A DNA stretch of 64,000 nucleotides, taken from positions 164,824-228,823 of the forward strand of contig JBDZVM010000002.1 in NCBI GenBank assembly GCA_040255675.1, given 5' to 3'. The DNA is from JBDZVM01 sp040255675 (GTDB taxonomy: Bacteria; Actinomycetota; Actinomycetes; Acidothermales; Acidothermaceae). The position numbers were made by a program, and so were the translations under genes. The notes below the pieces were generated by a model. The model was given only the letters and a program-made list of their open reading frames with translations. It ran no database searches and was not told the origin of the DNA. Shown here piece by piece: positions 44,183-52,386 of the stretch (the first letter of the stretch is position 1; the number at the start of each line of letters is the position of its first letter).

Positions 44183-44968
44183 CTAGGTTTCTCTAAATCG
44201 TTGCCGCACCAGTGGAAATGCGCCACCCGATACCATCAACTCTTGCCCTGTGATGTAATTCGCCTGTTCCGACACAAGAAACATGCACGCCGCAGCAACG
44301 TCAGATGGCGTTCCGAGACGAGCCATCGGTACGATATCGAGCGCCGCGGCCATGACCCGGCCGATGTCGTTGGAACCGTGTCGGTACCGCACTGTCTCGA
44401 GGACCCCAGGGACGACAGTGTTGACTGTAATTCCATGCCGTGCCGTCTCGTTTGCAAGGGCTCGGGCAAGTCCGACGAGTCCGAGTTTCGACGCAACGAC
44501 GTGCGGGCGCTGAAGGCTACCGTGGTACGCGTCGATGCCGGCGATGTTGACTATGCGCCCCCAGCTCTGCTCAACCATATGAGGCAGTACGGCCTGGCAG
44601 AGAAAGAAGGCGCCACGCAGGTTCGTTGCGTGCACAGAGTCCCACTCCGCTACGGTCACATCGGCGATGGCGGTGCGAGGCCGAATCGCAGCGTTATTCA
44701 CCACGATGTCGATTTCGAGTCCGTCAGCCAACAGCGCCGCAACAGCAGCCTGTGTAGCGGGAACGTCAGCGACATCGACCCGGCACGTCCGCGCGGCACC
44801 GCCGCCCGCCACGATCTCGTCGACGACGGCGGCTGCGGCCTCGCCGTCGCGAACGTATCCGCAGACGACGTGCGCGCCGGCGTCGCCCAGCGCGAGCGCT
44901 ATCGCACGGCCGATGTTGCGCCCGGCACCGGTCACGAACGCTGTGTGACCCTTCAAAGTGATATTCAT
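44183..44968 (-). CDS. SDR-family protein lacking the catalytic Ser and Tyr
   Basis: A 261-residue short-chain dehydrogenase fold. The dinucleotide site VTGAGRNIGRAIALALGDAG and NNAAIRP are intact. The active site is altered: the usual N-I-S-S reads NIAGIDAYHG, and YxxxK reads VVASK (HVVASKLGLVGLARAL), so Ser and Tyr are replaced while Lys stays. It may bind NAD(P) but use another catalytic residue, or serve a non-redox role. It precedes gntR and follows the MmgE/PrpD pair by 10 bp, so it belongs to the island operon. Confidence 0.87.
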   Translation of the reverse strand: MNITLKGHTAFVTGAGRNIGRAIALALGDAGAHVVCGYVRDGEAAAAVVDEIVAGGGAARTCRVDVADVPATQAAVAALLADGLEIDIVVNNAAIRPRTAIADVTVAEWDSVHATNLRGAFFLCQAVLPHMVEQSWGRIVNIAGIDAYHGSLQRPHVVASKLGLVGLARALANETARHGITVNTVVPGVLETVRYRHGSNDIGRVMAAALDIVPMARLGTPSDVAAACMFLVSEQANYITGQELMVSGGAFPLVRQRFRET

Positions 44969-44978
44969 ACGTGCGGCC

Positions 44979-46367
44979 CTAGATAGTCTGGTTAGCCAAG
45001 AGTGCGTGCACGTCAGACACTTTTGCCAGATCCCTGAGCTGGTCGAGGAGCTTCAGACCCCGCCCCTCATTACGTTGACCGGCTCGTAGGCAATCCAGAA
45101 ACTTCTGTTCGATGTCGTGCCAGCTCAGCGGGTGTTGCGGAGAGCCGCTTGGGAACTGAACGGTGGTTTCGTAAACCTTGCCAGCTTTGGTGTGCAGCTC
45201 GATTTCATGGAAGCCGCCGGACCCAGCGCTGCTGTTTTCGGCATTGGGGTCTTCCGGCCGGCAGTGAGGATCCTCACGCGCGTCGACGACCGCCATGAGC
45301 CGGCGAACCTCTGGCCTTAGAACAGCCTCGTCTGCAAAGCTGTCGAGTACCACCTGCTTATCGACGAGAGCGGCGGCTAGTACGTACTCCAACGAGAATT
45401 TGCCCTGAAGACCAGTAACCGGCTCATGATAGATCAGTGGCCGGAGCCCGAAAGTCGGGGCACGCACGACGACGCGCTCAACATCGTCGGCAGCGAGTCC
45501 GTTTTCAGCCTGCAGCCGCAGCACACCGTCAATAGGCCTGTGGGTTGCATAGCAACAAGGGTACTTCTTGAGCGTTGGTCCGGGATCAAGGATCGCCCAC
45601 GGCGCGCCGAGACGTCCCATCGCGTCCGGATGCTGGCCGCCATCCGCGTAGATATCGACAAAGCTACGCGGGCCGTCGAGGATGTCGGGATCTGCCGTGA
45701 ATCCAACAGAGGCAAGCTGCGCCGCCAGAACACCATTCCGTGCAGCAAGGCCACTGTGCAGCGGCTTCGTCATGGTCCCGAAGTTGCGTTGAAGTCCGCT
45801 CGCCAGTGACGCGACAATCCCGAATGCATTGCGAGTCTGTTCGACACTAAGGCGTAGCAGTCGGCATGCCGCGGCGGTCGATCCGAATCCTCCCACCGTG
45901 CAGGTGGTGTGCCAACCCTTACGGTAGTGGCGGTGCCCGATTAGGTTCGCCACCTTGACGTTGATCTCGTAGCCGATGACAAAGGCATCGATAAACTGTT
46001 CCCCTGTCAGGGGTGAACATGGCAGAGCAAGAATCGCCGAGACCAGAATCGAGCTTGGATGTCCCACTCCAGCGAGCTCGTCGTCGTAGTCGAGGGCGTG
46101 ACCCAACGTAGAGCCGACCATGGCCTGAACCTCGGGCGGCAGGTTTGCAGGTGCCGTGGTCCACAGCTGCCCCCGTTGGGGGCTACTTGAGACCTTTCGA
46201 GCGTACTCAAGGACTTTTCGGCCGGCCGAGCCCGATGGGCCTGCAAATATCACCCCAACCGTGTCAATGATCGGCCGAACGGTCGCCTCAAGCGCCTCGG
46301 CCGGAATGTCTGATCGCTTCGTGTCAACTACGAAGTCGGCAATCGACGCAGTAAAGTTGTCGGTCAT
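44979..46367 (-). CDS. MmgE/PrpD family protein (tandem paralogue A)
   Basis: A 462-residue protein. PIIDTVGVIFAGPSGSAGRK, STLGHALDYDDELAGVGHPSS, GKGF-type region RKGWHTTCTVGGFGSTAAAC, and LKKYPCCYATHRPIDG are family landmarks (the Lys-Tyr and His segments are catalytic in relatives). It shares much of its wording with the next gene, with a 4-bp overlap, so the two arose by tandem duplication and may form a heteromer. The reaction is a dehydration, epimerisation or decarboxylation of a di- or tricarboxylate, undetermined. Confidence 0.92.
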   Translation of the reverse strand: MTDNFTASIADFVVDTKRSDIPAEALEATVRPIIDTVGVIFAGPSGSAGRKVLEYARKVSSSPQRGQLWTTAPANLPPEVQAMVGSTLGHALDYDDELAGVGHPSSILVSAILALPCSPLTGEQFIDAFVIGYEINVKVANLIGHRHYRKGWHTTCTVGGFGSTAAACRLLRLSVEQTRNAFGIVASLASGLQRNFGTMTKPLHSGLAARNGVLAAQLASVGFTADPDILDGPRSFVDIYADGGQHPDAMGRLGAPWAILDPGPTLKKYPCCYATHRPIDGVLRLQAENGLAADDVERVVVRAPTFGLRPLIYHEPVTGLQGKFSLEYVLAAALVDKQVVLDSFADEAVLRPEVRRLMAVVDAREDPHCRPEDPNAENSSAGSGGFHEIELHTKAGKVYETTVQFPSGSPQHPLSWHDIEQKFLDCLRAGQRNEGRGLKLLDQLRDLAKVSDVHALLANQTI

Positions 46368-47761
46368 TCGGACTCCTCGTAGGCTGACGAAAGTCGTCGT
46401 CGTAACAGGGCACGCGTATCAGGCGTTGTAGGCAACGAACTAAGCTCGTCGAAGAGGGCGGTAGCCGCGTCGGCACGGCCACCCCCGAGCACAACGCAGT
46501 CAATAAGTTTGGTGCGCCGTTCCTCGTCACTGAGAGGTCGGGCCGGAGAGCCTATGACATCGTGGACGATGGTGCTGTGTCGCTCCCCAGCATGCGTCTC
46601 AATCTCCACTCTAACGAACCCGCCGAACGAAGCGCTGCTATTTCGGCCCGACGGATCTTCCGGCCTGCATGCGATATCTTCGCTTGCCGATATCCGAGTC
46701 ATCAGGTCGCGCACCTCGGCCCGCGCTACGGCGTCGTCGGTGAAGGAATGCAGATTCAGATCGCCGTCAACCATGGCGGACGCGACGGCATAACTCAACG
46801 AGAACTTAGCTTCGAGCCCGTCAGTTGGATCGTCATCGCGAAGTGGCCCAAGCGTGCCTGGAGGAACTAAGCACCGGATGGCCTTGATAGCCGTCACGTC
46901 GATCTGGTGATTGACTTGCAGCGCAAGCGACGCTTCGACAACTCGGTAGACTTCAAGCGCGCAGGCGTACTTCTTCAGCGTCGGGCCTGGCTCTCGGATA
47001 GCCCACCGCTGGCCGAGACCATCGAGCGCGTCGAGGCGCTGGGCGCCCATCGAGTAAACGTCAAGAAAACCGCGCTGTCCGTCCAGAACCGCCTCGTCTG
47101 CGCTGAAGCCGGTTGCCGCGAGTTGTGCAGCCAACACCCCGTTGTGCGCGGCGAGCCCACTGTGTAAGGGCTTCGTCATGCTGCCGAAGTTGCGCTGCAG
47201 TCCGCCGGCGAGCGAGGCGGCGATGCCGAATGCCCGGCGAGTACACGCCGCGTCGAGCCGAAGGACGCGACCGACGGCGGCGGTCGCACCGAATCCGCCG
47301 ATCGTGCACGTGGTATGCCAACCGTGCCGATAATGCTGGTGCCCGACCGCCTTGGCGAGACGCGCATTGACCTCGTACCCGATTATGAATGCGTCGAGCA
47401 CTTGACGGCCTGACAGCTCAGCCACCGGCGAAGCGAGAATGGCCGAGAGGAGAATGCTGCTCGGGTGCCCTGCACCGGGCAACACGTCGTCGAAGTCGAG
47501 GGCGTGCCCGCAGGTCGACGTGACGAGTGCGGCCATCTCTGGTGGCCGTGTTCGCGGCACCTCCCACCACGGTTCGCGGGTATTGCCGGATGCACGTGTT
47601 GCCCACCGCCCCAGCGCAGTACCCGCGTCACTCGTGCGACCAGCAACGACGACGCCGACCGAGTCGATAATCGCCCGGACCGCGTTGTGATCGAGTACGG
47701 TTGAATTCCGTGGTTCAGAACCCGAAACCAACTCGGCAAGCTGCGCAGTTGTCGTGGTCAT
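46364..47761 (-). CDS. MmgE/PrpD family protein (tandem paralogue B)
   Basis: A 465-residue paralogue of the downstream gene: AIIDSVGVVVAGRTSDAGTA, STCGHALDFDDVLPGAGHPSS, YRHGWHTTCTIGGFGATAAV. The segment LKKYPCCYATHRP of copy A reads LKKYACALEVYRV here, so the conserved His-containing part has diverged; one copy may be the catalytic and one the structural subunit. Start ATG 47761 overlaps the enoyl-CoA hydratase stop by one base. Confidence 0.91.
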   Translation of the reverse strand: MTTTTAQLAELVSGSEPRNSTVLDHNAVRAIIDSVGVVVAGRTSDAGTALGRWATRASGNTREPWWEVPRTRPPEMAALVTSTCGHALDFDDVLPGAGHPSSILLSAILASPVAELSGRQVLDAFIIGYEVNARLAKAVGHQHYRHGWHTTCTIGGFGATAAVGRVLRLDAACTRRAFGIAASLAGGLQRNFGSMTKPLHSGLAAHNGVLAAQLAATGFSADEAVLDGQRGFLDVYSMGAQRLDALDGLGQRWAIREPGPTLKKYACALEVYRVVEASLALQVNHQIDVTAIKAIRCLVPPGTLGPLRDDDPTDGLEAKFSLSYAVASAMVDGDLNLHSFTDDAVARAEVRDLMTRISASEDIACRPEDPSGRNSSASFGGFVRVEIETHAGERHSTIVHDVIGSPARPLSDEERRTKLIDCVVLGGGRADAATALFDELSSLPTTPDTRALLRRRLSSAYEESE

Positions 47762-48513
47762 CAATCGCTACCGTGGATGTCATGCGCCGCGCGGGTAGCC
47801 TTGATCGACGCCGAAACCAACGCGCCGTACTCAGTCGCCTCGACCCAGCCCATCTCCTCAATCGCACGTATCGCCCGCTTCGTGTGCGCCACGGTTACCG
47901 GATCGTGCCCTGCGACCGCTTCCGCCACTTCTCTGGCCCGCGGCAGCAGATCGGACGGCGCGACAACTTCGTTGACGAGGCCCCATGCCTGAGCCTTCGC
48001 CGCGTCGATTCGCTTCGCCAAGAACACCATTTCCGAGACGTGCTTTGGAAGGAGACGACGGACCGTCGACGGACCCGATAAAGCGGGGAAGCTGCCAAAG
48101 CCGACTTCTGGAATCCCAAACTCCGCAGCGGCCGACGCAATAGCGAGCTCCGAGTTGTTGACGAGCGTGAGCCCACCTCCGAGGGCGAAGCCATTTACCG
48201 CTGCGATGAAAACGGCAGGATGCCTGCGCATCGCGTCGATTGTGTCTGCCCAGTATTGCGAGCGCCGAGTGCCGAAGCTCGACCGCCAGCTCATTCGGTG
48301 TGCGGGCAATTCCTTGAGATCGATCCCCGCACAAAAGGCGCGGCCGGAACCAGTGAGGACAATGGCTGACATTTCATCAAGGTCCTGCAGAGCGGCTACC
48401 AGCTGGTCGGCCAACTCGATGTTGACAGCATTCATCTTGTCGGGTCGGTTCAACGTGAGCACGGCCCATCTCTCATGCAGCTCGACTTCGACCAACTGCT
48501 GTACATCCGCCAT
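47761..48513 (-). CDS. Enoyl-CoA hydratase/isomerase family protein
   Basis: A 250-residue crotonase: LNRPDKMNAVNIELADQL, FCAGIDLKELPAHR and AVNGFALGGGLTLVNNSELA form the oxyanion hole; the catalytic-Glu region is GIPEVGFGSFPALSGPSTV. The ATG at 48513 is one base after the DUF35 stop; the frame is open to 48621. It probably hydrates the enoyl-CoA whose hydroxyacyl product is then cleaved by the thiolase-like/DUF35 pair. Confidence 0.92.
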   Translation of the reverse strand: MADVQQLVEVELHERWAVLTLNRPDKMNAVNIELADQLVAALQDLDEMSAIVLTGSGRAFCAGIDLKELPAHRMSWRSSFGTRRSQYWADTIDAMRRHPAVFIAAVNGFALGGGLTLVNNSELAIASAAAEFGIPEVGFGSFPALSGPSTVRRLLPKHVSEMVFLAKRIDAAKAQAWGLVNEVVAPSDLLPRAREVAEAVAGHDPVTVAHTKRAIRAIEEMGWVEATEYGALVSASIKATRAAHDIHGSD

Positions 48514-48514
48514 A

Positions 48515-48895
48515 TCAGAGCCCCTGACGAAGCTGGAACCACGGAATCGTGTCTGAGCCATTCCCCGGGAAGACAGCCTGAACGGATGCGCCGCACGACA
48601 ATTGCTCCGGCTCGCCGACAATCGCGCTAATCATCATCGGGCCCTCATCAAGTTGAATAAGCGCAACGTTATACGGAGGCTCGCGCCGAGTGTCTCTAAA
48701 GTATTGTTTGTGAATCCGTATCCAAGACCAGACCCTTCCCCGGCCGCTAAGAGTCTCCCATTCGTCGCTTTTCGCGAGGCACCGGGGGCAGACCGCTGCT
48801 GGGGGGAACCGCAGGTATTCACACTGCGGACATTTTTGGACGACGAGCCGACCCTCGGCAGCGCCAGTCCGGTATTGTGCATCAATTTCTGGCAT
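48515..48895 (-). CDS. DUF35 OB-fold protein with zinc ribbon, partner of the thiolase-like protein
   Basis: A 126-residue protein. Zinc-ribbon cysteines: KCPQCEYLRFPPAAVCPRCLA. The OB fold follows (VWSWIRIHKQYFRD, PPYNVALIQLDEGPMMIS). DUF35 proteins are obligate partners of Ltp2-type thiolases acting as retro-aldolases and of acetoacetyl-CoA thiolases. Start ATG has AAGGA upstream; the thiolase gene ends 36 bp earlier. Confidence 0.93.
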   Translation of the reverse strand: MPEIDAQYRTGAAEGRLVVQKCPQCEYLRFPPAAVCPRCLAKSDEWETLSGRGRVWSWIRIHKQYFRDTRREPPYNVALIQLDEGPMMISAIVGEPEQLSCGASVQAVFPGNGSDTIPWFQLRQGL

Positions 48896-48931
48896 TGGAT
48901 TCCTTTGCTTCGCTCGTGACGTCGAAAGAGC

Positions 48932-50071
48932 TCAAGAACGTCGAAGTACGTGCGACGAGACGATCGGCGAGACACACATATATTGGGCGACCTCACAATC
49001 TCTAACCTGCCGACCGCCCGCCTCACCGCGTAACTGCCGAACTGCCTCAACATGCAGCGCCCAGCCCTGCATGTAGCTCTCGGAGGTATGGCCACCGCTC
49101 GTGTTGACGGGCAGCTCACCACCCAAGCGAATTCGCCCATCCTGGATCCATTTCCAAGCCGTCCCTGGAGGGCAGTAACCGAAACCCTCGAGGCTGAACA
49201 GAATTGTAGGAGTGAAGTTGTCGTAGATCTGCGCACAATCGATGTCAGCATGCGAGACGCCGGCCTCGTTATACACGCGCTCTGCCACGGCCTGGCAAGA
49301 TCCGTAGAAGAAATCAGGGCTCGTGTAGAAGTTTGTCAAATCGCCGCATGCTGCTGTAGCGCTAATCGTGACTAGTGGTCGATTCAGTCGTTTCGCGCGT
49401 TCGGTCGACGTCACAATCATCGCGACGCCGCCGTCATTAATCAGGCAGTAGTCGAAAAGCCGAAGCGGTTCGGCGACGAATCGCGCTTCGGCGTACTGGT
49501 CGAGAGTCAGTGGCGACCGCATAACGGCGTTCTCGTTCAAAATCGCATGCTCGCGATTGTTAATAGCTAACGGAGCAAGAGCGAGATCAGGAACGGAGTA
49601 CATCTCGGCGTACCGCTGATACATCATCGCGACGTACGCGCCGGGGGACGTCATTCCGTACGCCGTGTCATAAACGCCAGTCGGGGACGGGCCGTCGTCG
49701 CCACCGTATGTAGCACCAGCTGAGCGACCATTGTTTCCGTAGATCAACGCGATGGTGTCGGCGAGGCCGTTCTCGATTGCGGCGGCCGCGATCTGCAACG
49801 CAACCGCGCTCATGCGGCCCGCCCCTTCGACTCCCAGGCAGAAGCGCGGACGGCGCAGTCCCAGCATGTCAGCCATCCGTACATAAGAAGGCAGCCGAGC
49901 ACATACGATGCCGTCTACGGCGTCTTTCTCCAAGCCGGCGTCGTTCAGCGCGGCCGTAAATGCCTCAGCGCCTAGGTCGAAAGCGGAGCGTTTGGCATCA
50001 CGGTCACGATATAATTCTCCGAAGCGCGTCGTGCCGACACCGACGATAGCTACCCGATCACGTCCTGTCAT
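48932..50071 (-). CDS. Thiolase-fold acyl-CoA aldolase-like protein (Ltp2/SCP-x type)
   Basis: A 379-residue thiolase fold. The usual nucleophilic Cys region reads GVEGAGRMSAVAL, without Cys, so it is not an ordinary thiolase. Tyr283 in QIYDNFTPTILF and His328/Tyr333 in GGHTSESYMQG match the segments that carry the catalytic tyrosines of Ltp2, the steroid side-chain retro-aldolase, which also needs a DUF35 partner; that partner is the next gene. Expected reaction: cleavage of a 3-hydroxyacyl-CoA into a ketone or aldehyde and a shorter acyl-CoA. Confidence 0.88.
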   Translation of the reverse strand: MTGRDRVAIVGVGTTRFGELYRDRDAKRSAFDLGAEAFTAALNDAGLEKDAVDGIVCARLPSYVRMADMLGLRRPRFCLGVEGAGRMSAVALQIAAAAIENGLADTIALIYGNNGRSAGATYGGDDGPSPTGVYDTAYGMTSPGAYVAMMYQRYAEMYSVPDLALAPLAINNREHAILNENAVMRSPLTLDQYAEARFVAEPLRLFDYCLINDGGVAMIVTSTERAKRLNRPLVTISATAACGDLTNFYTSPDFFYGSCQAVAERVYNEAGVSHADIDCAQIYDNFTPTILFSLEGFGYCPPGTAWKWIQDGRIRLGGELPVNTSGGHTSESYMQGWALHVEAVRQLRGEAGGRQVRDCEVAQYMCVSPIVSSHVLRRS

Positions 50072-50080
50072 TCTAACTCC

Positions 50081-51340
50081 CTATGATTTCGCGCTCTTAC
50101 TGCCGCCCACCGTCATATTCCCGGCGATTACTCCGGCGGCGTGGAGTTTTTCAACTTCATCGCAGGTGAAGCCAAGTTCGGTCAGCACCTCACCTGTATG
50201 TTCTCCGACATGCGGAGCTCGACGCCGTACCTCGGGAGGGTTATCGCTATGTATGGTGAACGGCCACGATATTTGCTGCTCGCTCGTACCGGCAGAAGTG
50301 GGCACACGTACGTGAAAAGACTCCCCTCTGGCAGGAGTCTCTGCGTCAAGCTCGAATGCGCGCAGCACCGCGGCCGCTCGAAGGCCACGACGCTGCAGCT
50401 CCACCATGGCTTGGTGCTTCGTACGTCTCGCGGTCCACGCTTCTATCTCTTTGACGAGAGCGTCAGCCCGGCGCTGCCGCATTGAATACTCTGTGATCCG
50501 TGGATCAACTCGAAGGTCGGAGCGGCCGATAGCGTCCGTAAGTCTCTGCCACTCCTTCGCTGCCCCCACAGTGACGACCACCCACTCGTCATCGCCTTGG
50601 CAGCGACAGCAGAGGGTGGTCTCATCGGCAGACGTGGCTCCGGCAGGCTGAGGCGTCGTTCCGGTGACAGCGGTCGCGGCCAACAAGCTACCCAATAGTG
50701 ACACAACGCTCTCGCGTTGGGAAAGGTCAACATGTGTGCCAGCACCTGTGCGCCGACTACGCATGACCGCGTCGATAGCAAGGCCGGGTGCCAGGAGCGC
50801 AACGACTTGGTCAGGAAAATTCACCTTGGATGTCGTCCAAACCGGCTCTCCAGGCGAATAGCCAGTCACCGACATAAGACCACTAAGCGCTTCCAGCGTG
50901 CCGCCGAACGAAACGAAGTCGCGTTCCGGGCCGTCGTCGCCTTGACTCGATATCGATAGTAAGACGACACGAGCATTCCAGCTGCGCAGCACCGAGAAGC
51001 CGATTCCAAGCTTCTCCATGACGCCGCGGCGGAAGTTTTCGACGACAAGATCTGCTGTCTCGACTAACTGCCGGAATGTCGCGACGCCGCGGGGGTCCTT
51101 CAGGTCGATGGCAACCCCACGTTTGTTCCTGCCGACGACGCGAAAAGGCGGGCTACCAAGGTCGTCGCCACCCGACTCTCCCGTCACGCCGGTCCAGTGG
51201 CGGAACGGATCGGGGCGCCGCGGGCCCTCCACCTTGATCACCTCGGCGCCGAAATCGCCAAGTAGCTGCGTCGTTCTACCACCTGCCGTGATGCCGCTGA
51301 GGTCGACCACACGCAGACCTGACAATGCGCCGGAACTCAC
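50081..51340 (-). CDS. CaiB/BaiF class III CoA-transferase, catalytic subunit
   Basis: A 419-residue protein: LRVVDLSGITAGGRTTQLLGDFGAEVIKVE (in two parts), GRNKRGVAIDLKDPRG, VENFRRGVMEKLGIG. Asp177 in VNFPDQVVALLA is at the position of the aspartate that carries the acyl anhydride intermediate. GTG start overlaps the second CaiB gene's stop (GTGA), so the two are translated together and probably form a heteromer that loads CoA onto the imported acid. Confidence 0.92.
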   Translation of the reverse strand: MSSGALSGLRVVDLSGITAGGRTTQLLGDFGAEVIKVEGPRRPDPFRHWTGVTGESGGDDLGSPPFRVVGRNKRGVAIDLKDPRGVATFRQLVETADLVVENFRRGVMEKLGIGFSVLRSWNARVVLLSISSQGDDGPERDFVSFGGTLEALSGLMSVTGYSPGEPVWTTSKVNFPDQVVALLAPGLAIDAVMRSRRTGAGTHVDLSQRESVVSLLGSLLAATAVTGTTPQPAGATSADETTLCCRCQGDDEWVVVTVGAAKEWQRLTDAIGRSDLRVDPRITEYSMRQRRADALVKEIEAWTARRTKHQAMVELQRRGLRAAAVLRAFELDAETPARGESFHVRVPTSAGTSEQQISWPFTIHSDNPPEVRRRAPHVGEHTGEVLTELGFTCDEVEKLHAAGVIAGNMTVGGSKSAKS

Positions 51341-52386
51341 GCCGAACCTCGCACGCCGTCTACCGTCCAGGGAACCGAAGGAACCGTCACGATCCCAAGC
51401 CCGTCGACCTGCTCGTCGCGGAGAAATCTACGCGCCTGCAGTTGGCGGTCGCCACCTAGTTCGGCGAGCGTAAGTACGGGCCCCGCCGGGATACGGAGGT
51501 CTTGGCTACGGCGGTATAGCTGCTCACGCGTCAAATCTCGGGAAAAGGATTCCAAGATTTCAACAAGCTCAGAGCGGTGGCGATCGCGGCCAAGCTGCGT
51601 ATCGAACTTGGCGTCATCGAGTCGATCGTCTGCTACAAGCTTCTTGACGGCGGGCCACTCTTCGTCACGGTAGTAAAAACCGACGAAGCCATCGGAGCAA
51701 GCCAAAACGACTGGCCCGTTATTGGAACCCCGCTGCAGGACCTTGCCTTCGCCCGCGAAGTAAATGTGACTCTTCCAGTCTAGGTACGCCGTGCTTCGTA
51801 CTGCAGAGGTCAAGACTTCGGTGCCGCGGCCTGTCTCGCACCGCTTGTAGAGTGCGACCATGATTCCGGTGAACAACGACAGTGCAGCGGCCTGCTCGGT
51901 TTGCGGCCCGCCCAGGCGCAAGGGTTCACGGCCGGGCTCACCGATCATGCTCATCAAACCGCTGAGCGCGAGGGCCTCGGCTTCACCACCCAGCAAGTCT
52001 CGATACTCGCCCGATTCACCGAACATGCTTGCGATCGCCAGCACACAAGCGGAATGCCGCGCCCGTATGGCGTCGCACGACAGGCCGAGGAATTCTTCGA
52101 TATCTGCGCCGCTGCCCGCCACGACAACATCGATGTCACCGAGGTTGGAAGCCAGGTCGCCAGAGTCGTCTCGAGACCGTACCGTCTTCTTATGGTCGAA
52201 GAAATAGGCGGCGGCGCGCTGATCCGCGCGATGAGTCGTCGCCATCGGCGCGGGATAGCTTTGCCACACAACAACCTTTGTCACGTGTGCCCCAAGAGCC
52301 GCAAGAAGGTATCCGCAATATGCGGTGCGCACAGCGTGTCCAATCTCGAGCACACGAGGCCGCTGGCTGTCTTTTTTCACAATCAT
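51337..52386 (-). CDS. CaiB/BaiF class III CoA-transferase, probable non-catalytic subunit
   Basis: A 349-residue protein, shorter than the ~400 typical of the family. VLEIGHAVRTAYCGYLLAALGAHV and LSGLMSMIGEPGREPLRLG align with the family, but the catalytic Asp position reads GGPQTEQAAAL with Gln162, so the nucleophile is missing. Heteromeric class III transferases with one active and one inactive subunit are known. Overlaps the aldehyde dehydrogenase gene by 4 bp (ATGA). Confidence 0.88.
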   Translation of the reverse strand: MIVKKDSQRPRVLEIGHAVRTAYCGYLLAALGAHVTKVVVWQSYPAPMATTHRADQRAAAYFFDHKKTVRSRDDSGDLASNLGDIDVVVAGSGADIEEFLGLSCDAIRARHSACVLAIASMFGESGEYRDLLGGEAEALALSGLMSMIGEPGREPLRLGGPQTEQAAALSLFTGIMVALYKRCETGRGTEVLTSAVRSTAYLDWKSHIYFAGEGKVLQRGSNNGPVVLACSDGFVGFYYRDEEWPAVKKLVADDRLDDAKFDTQLGRDRHRSELVEILESFSRDLTREQLYRRSQDLRIPAGPVLTLAELGGDRQLQARRFLRDEQVDGLGIVTVPSVPWTVDGVRGSA

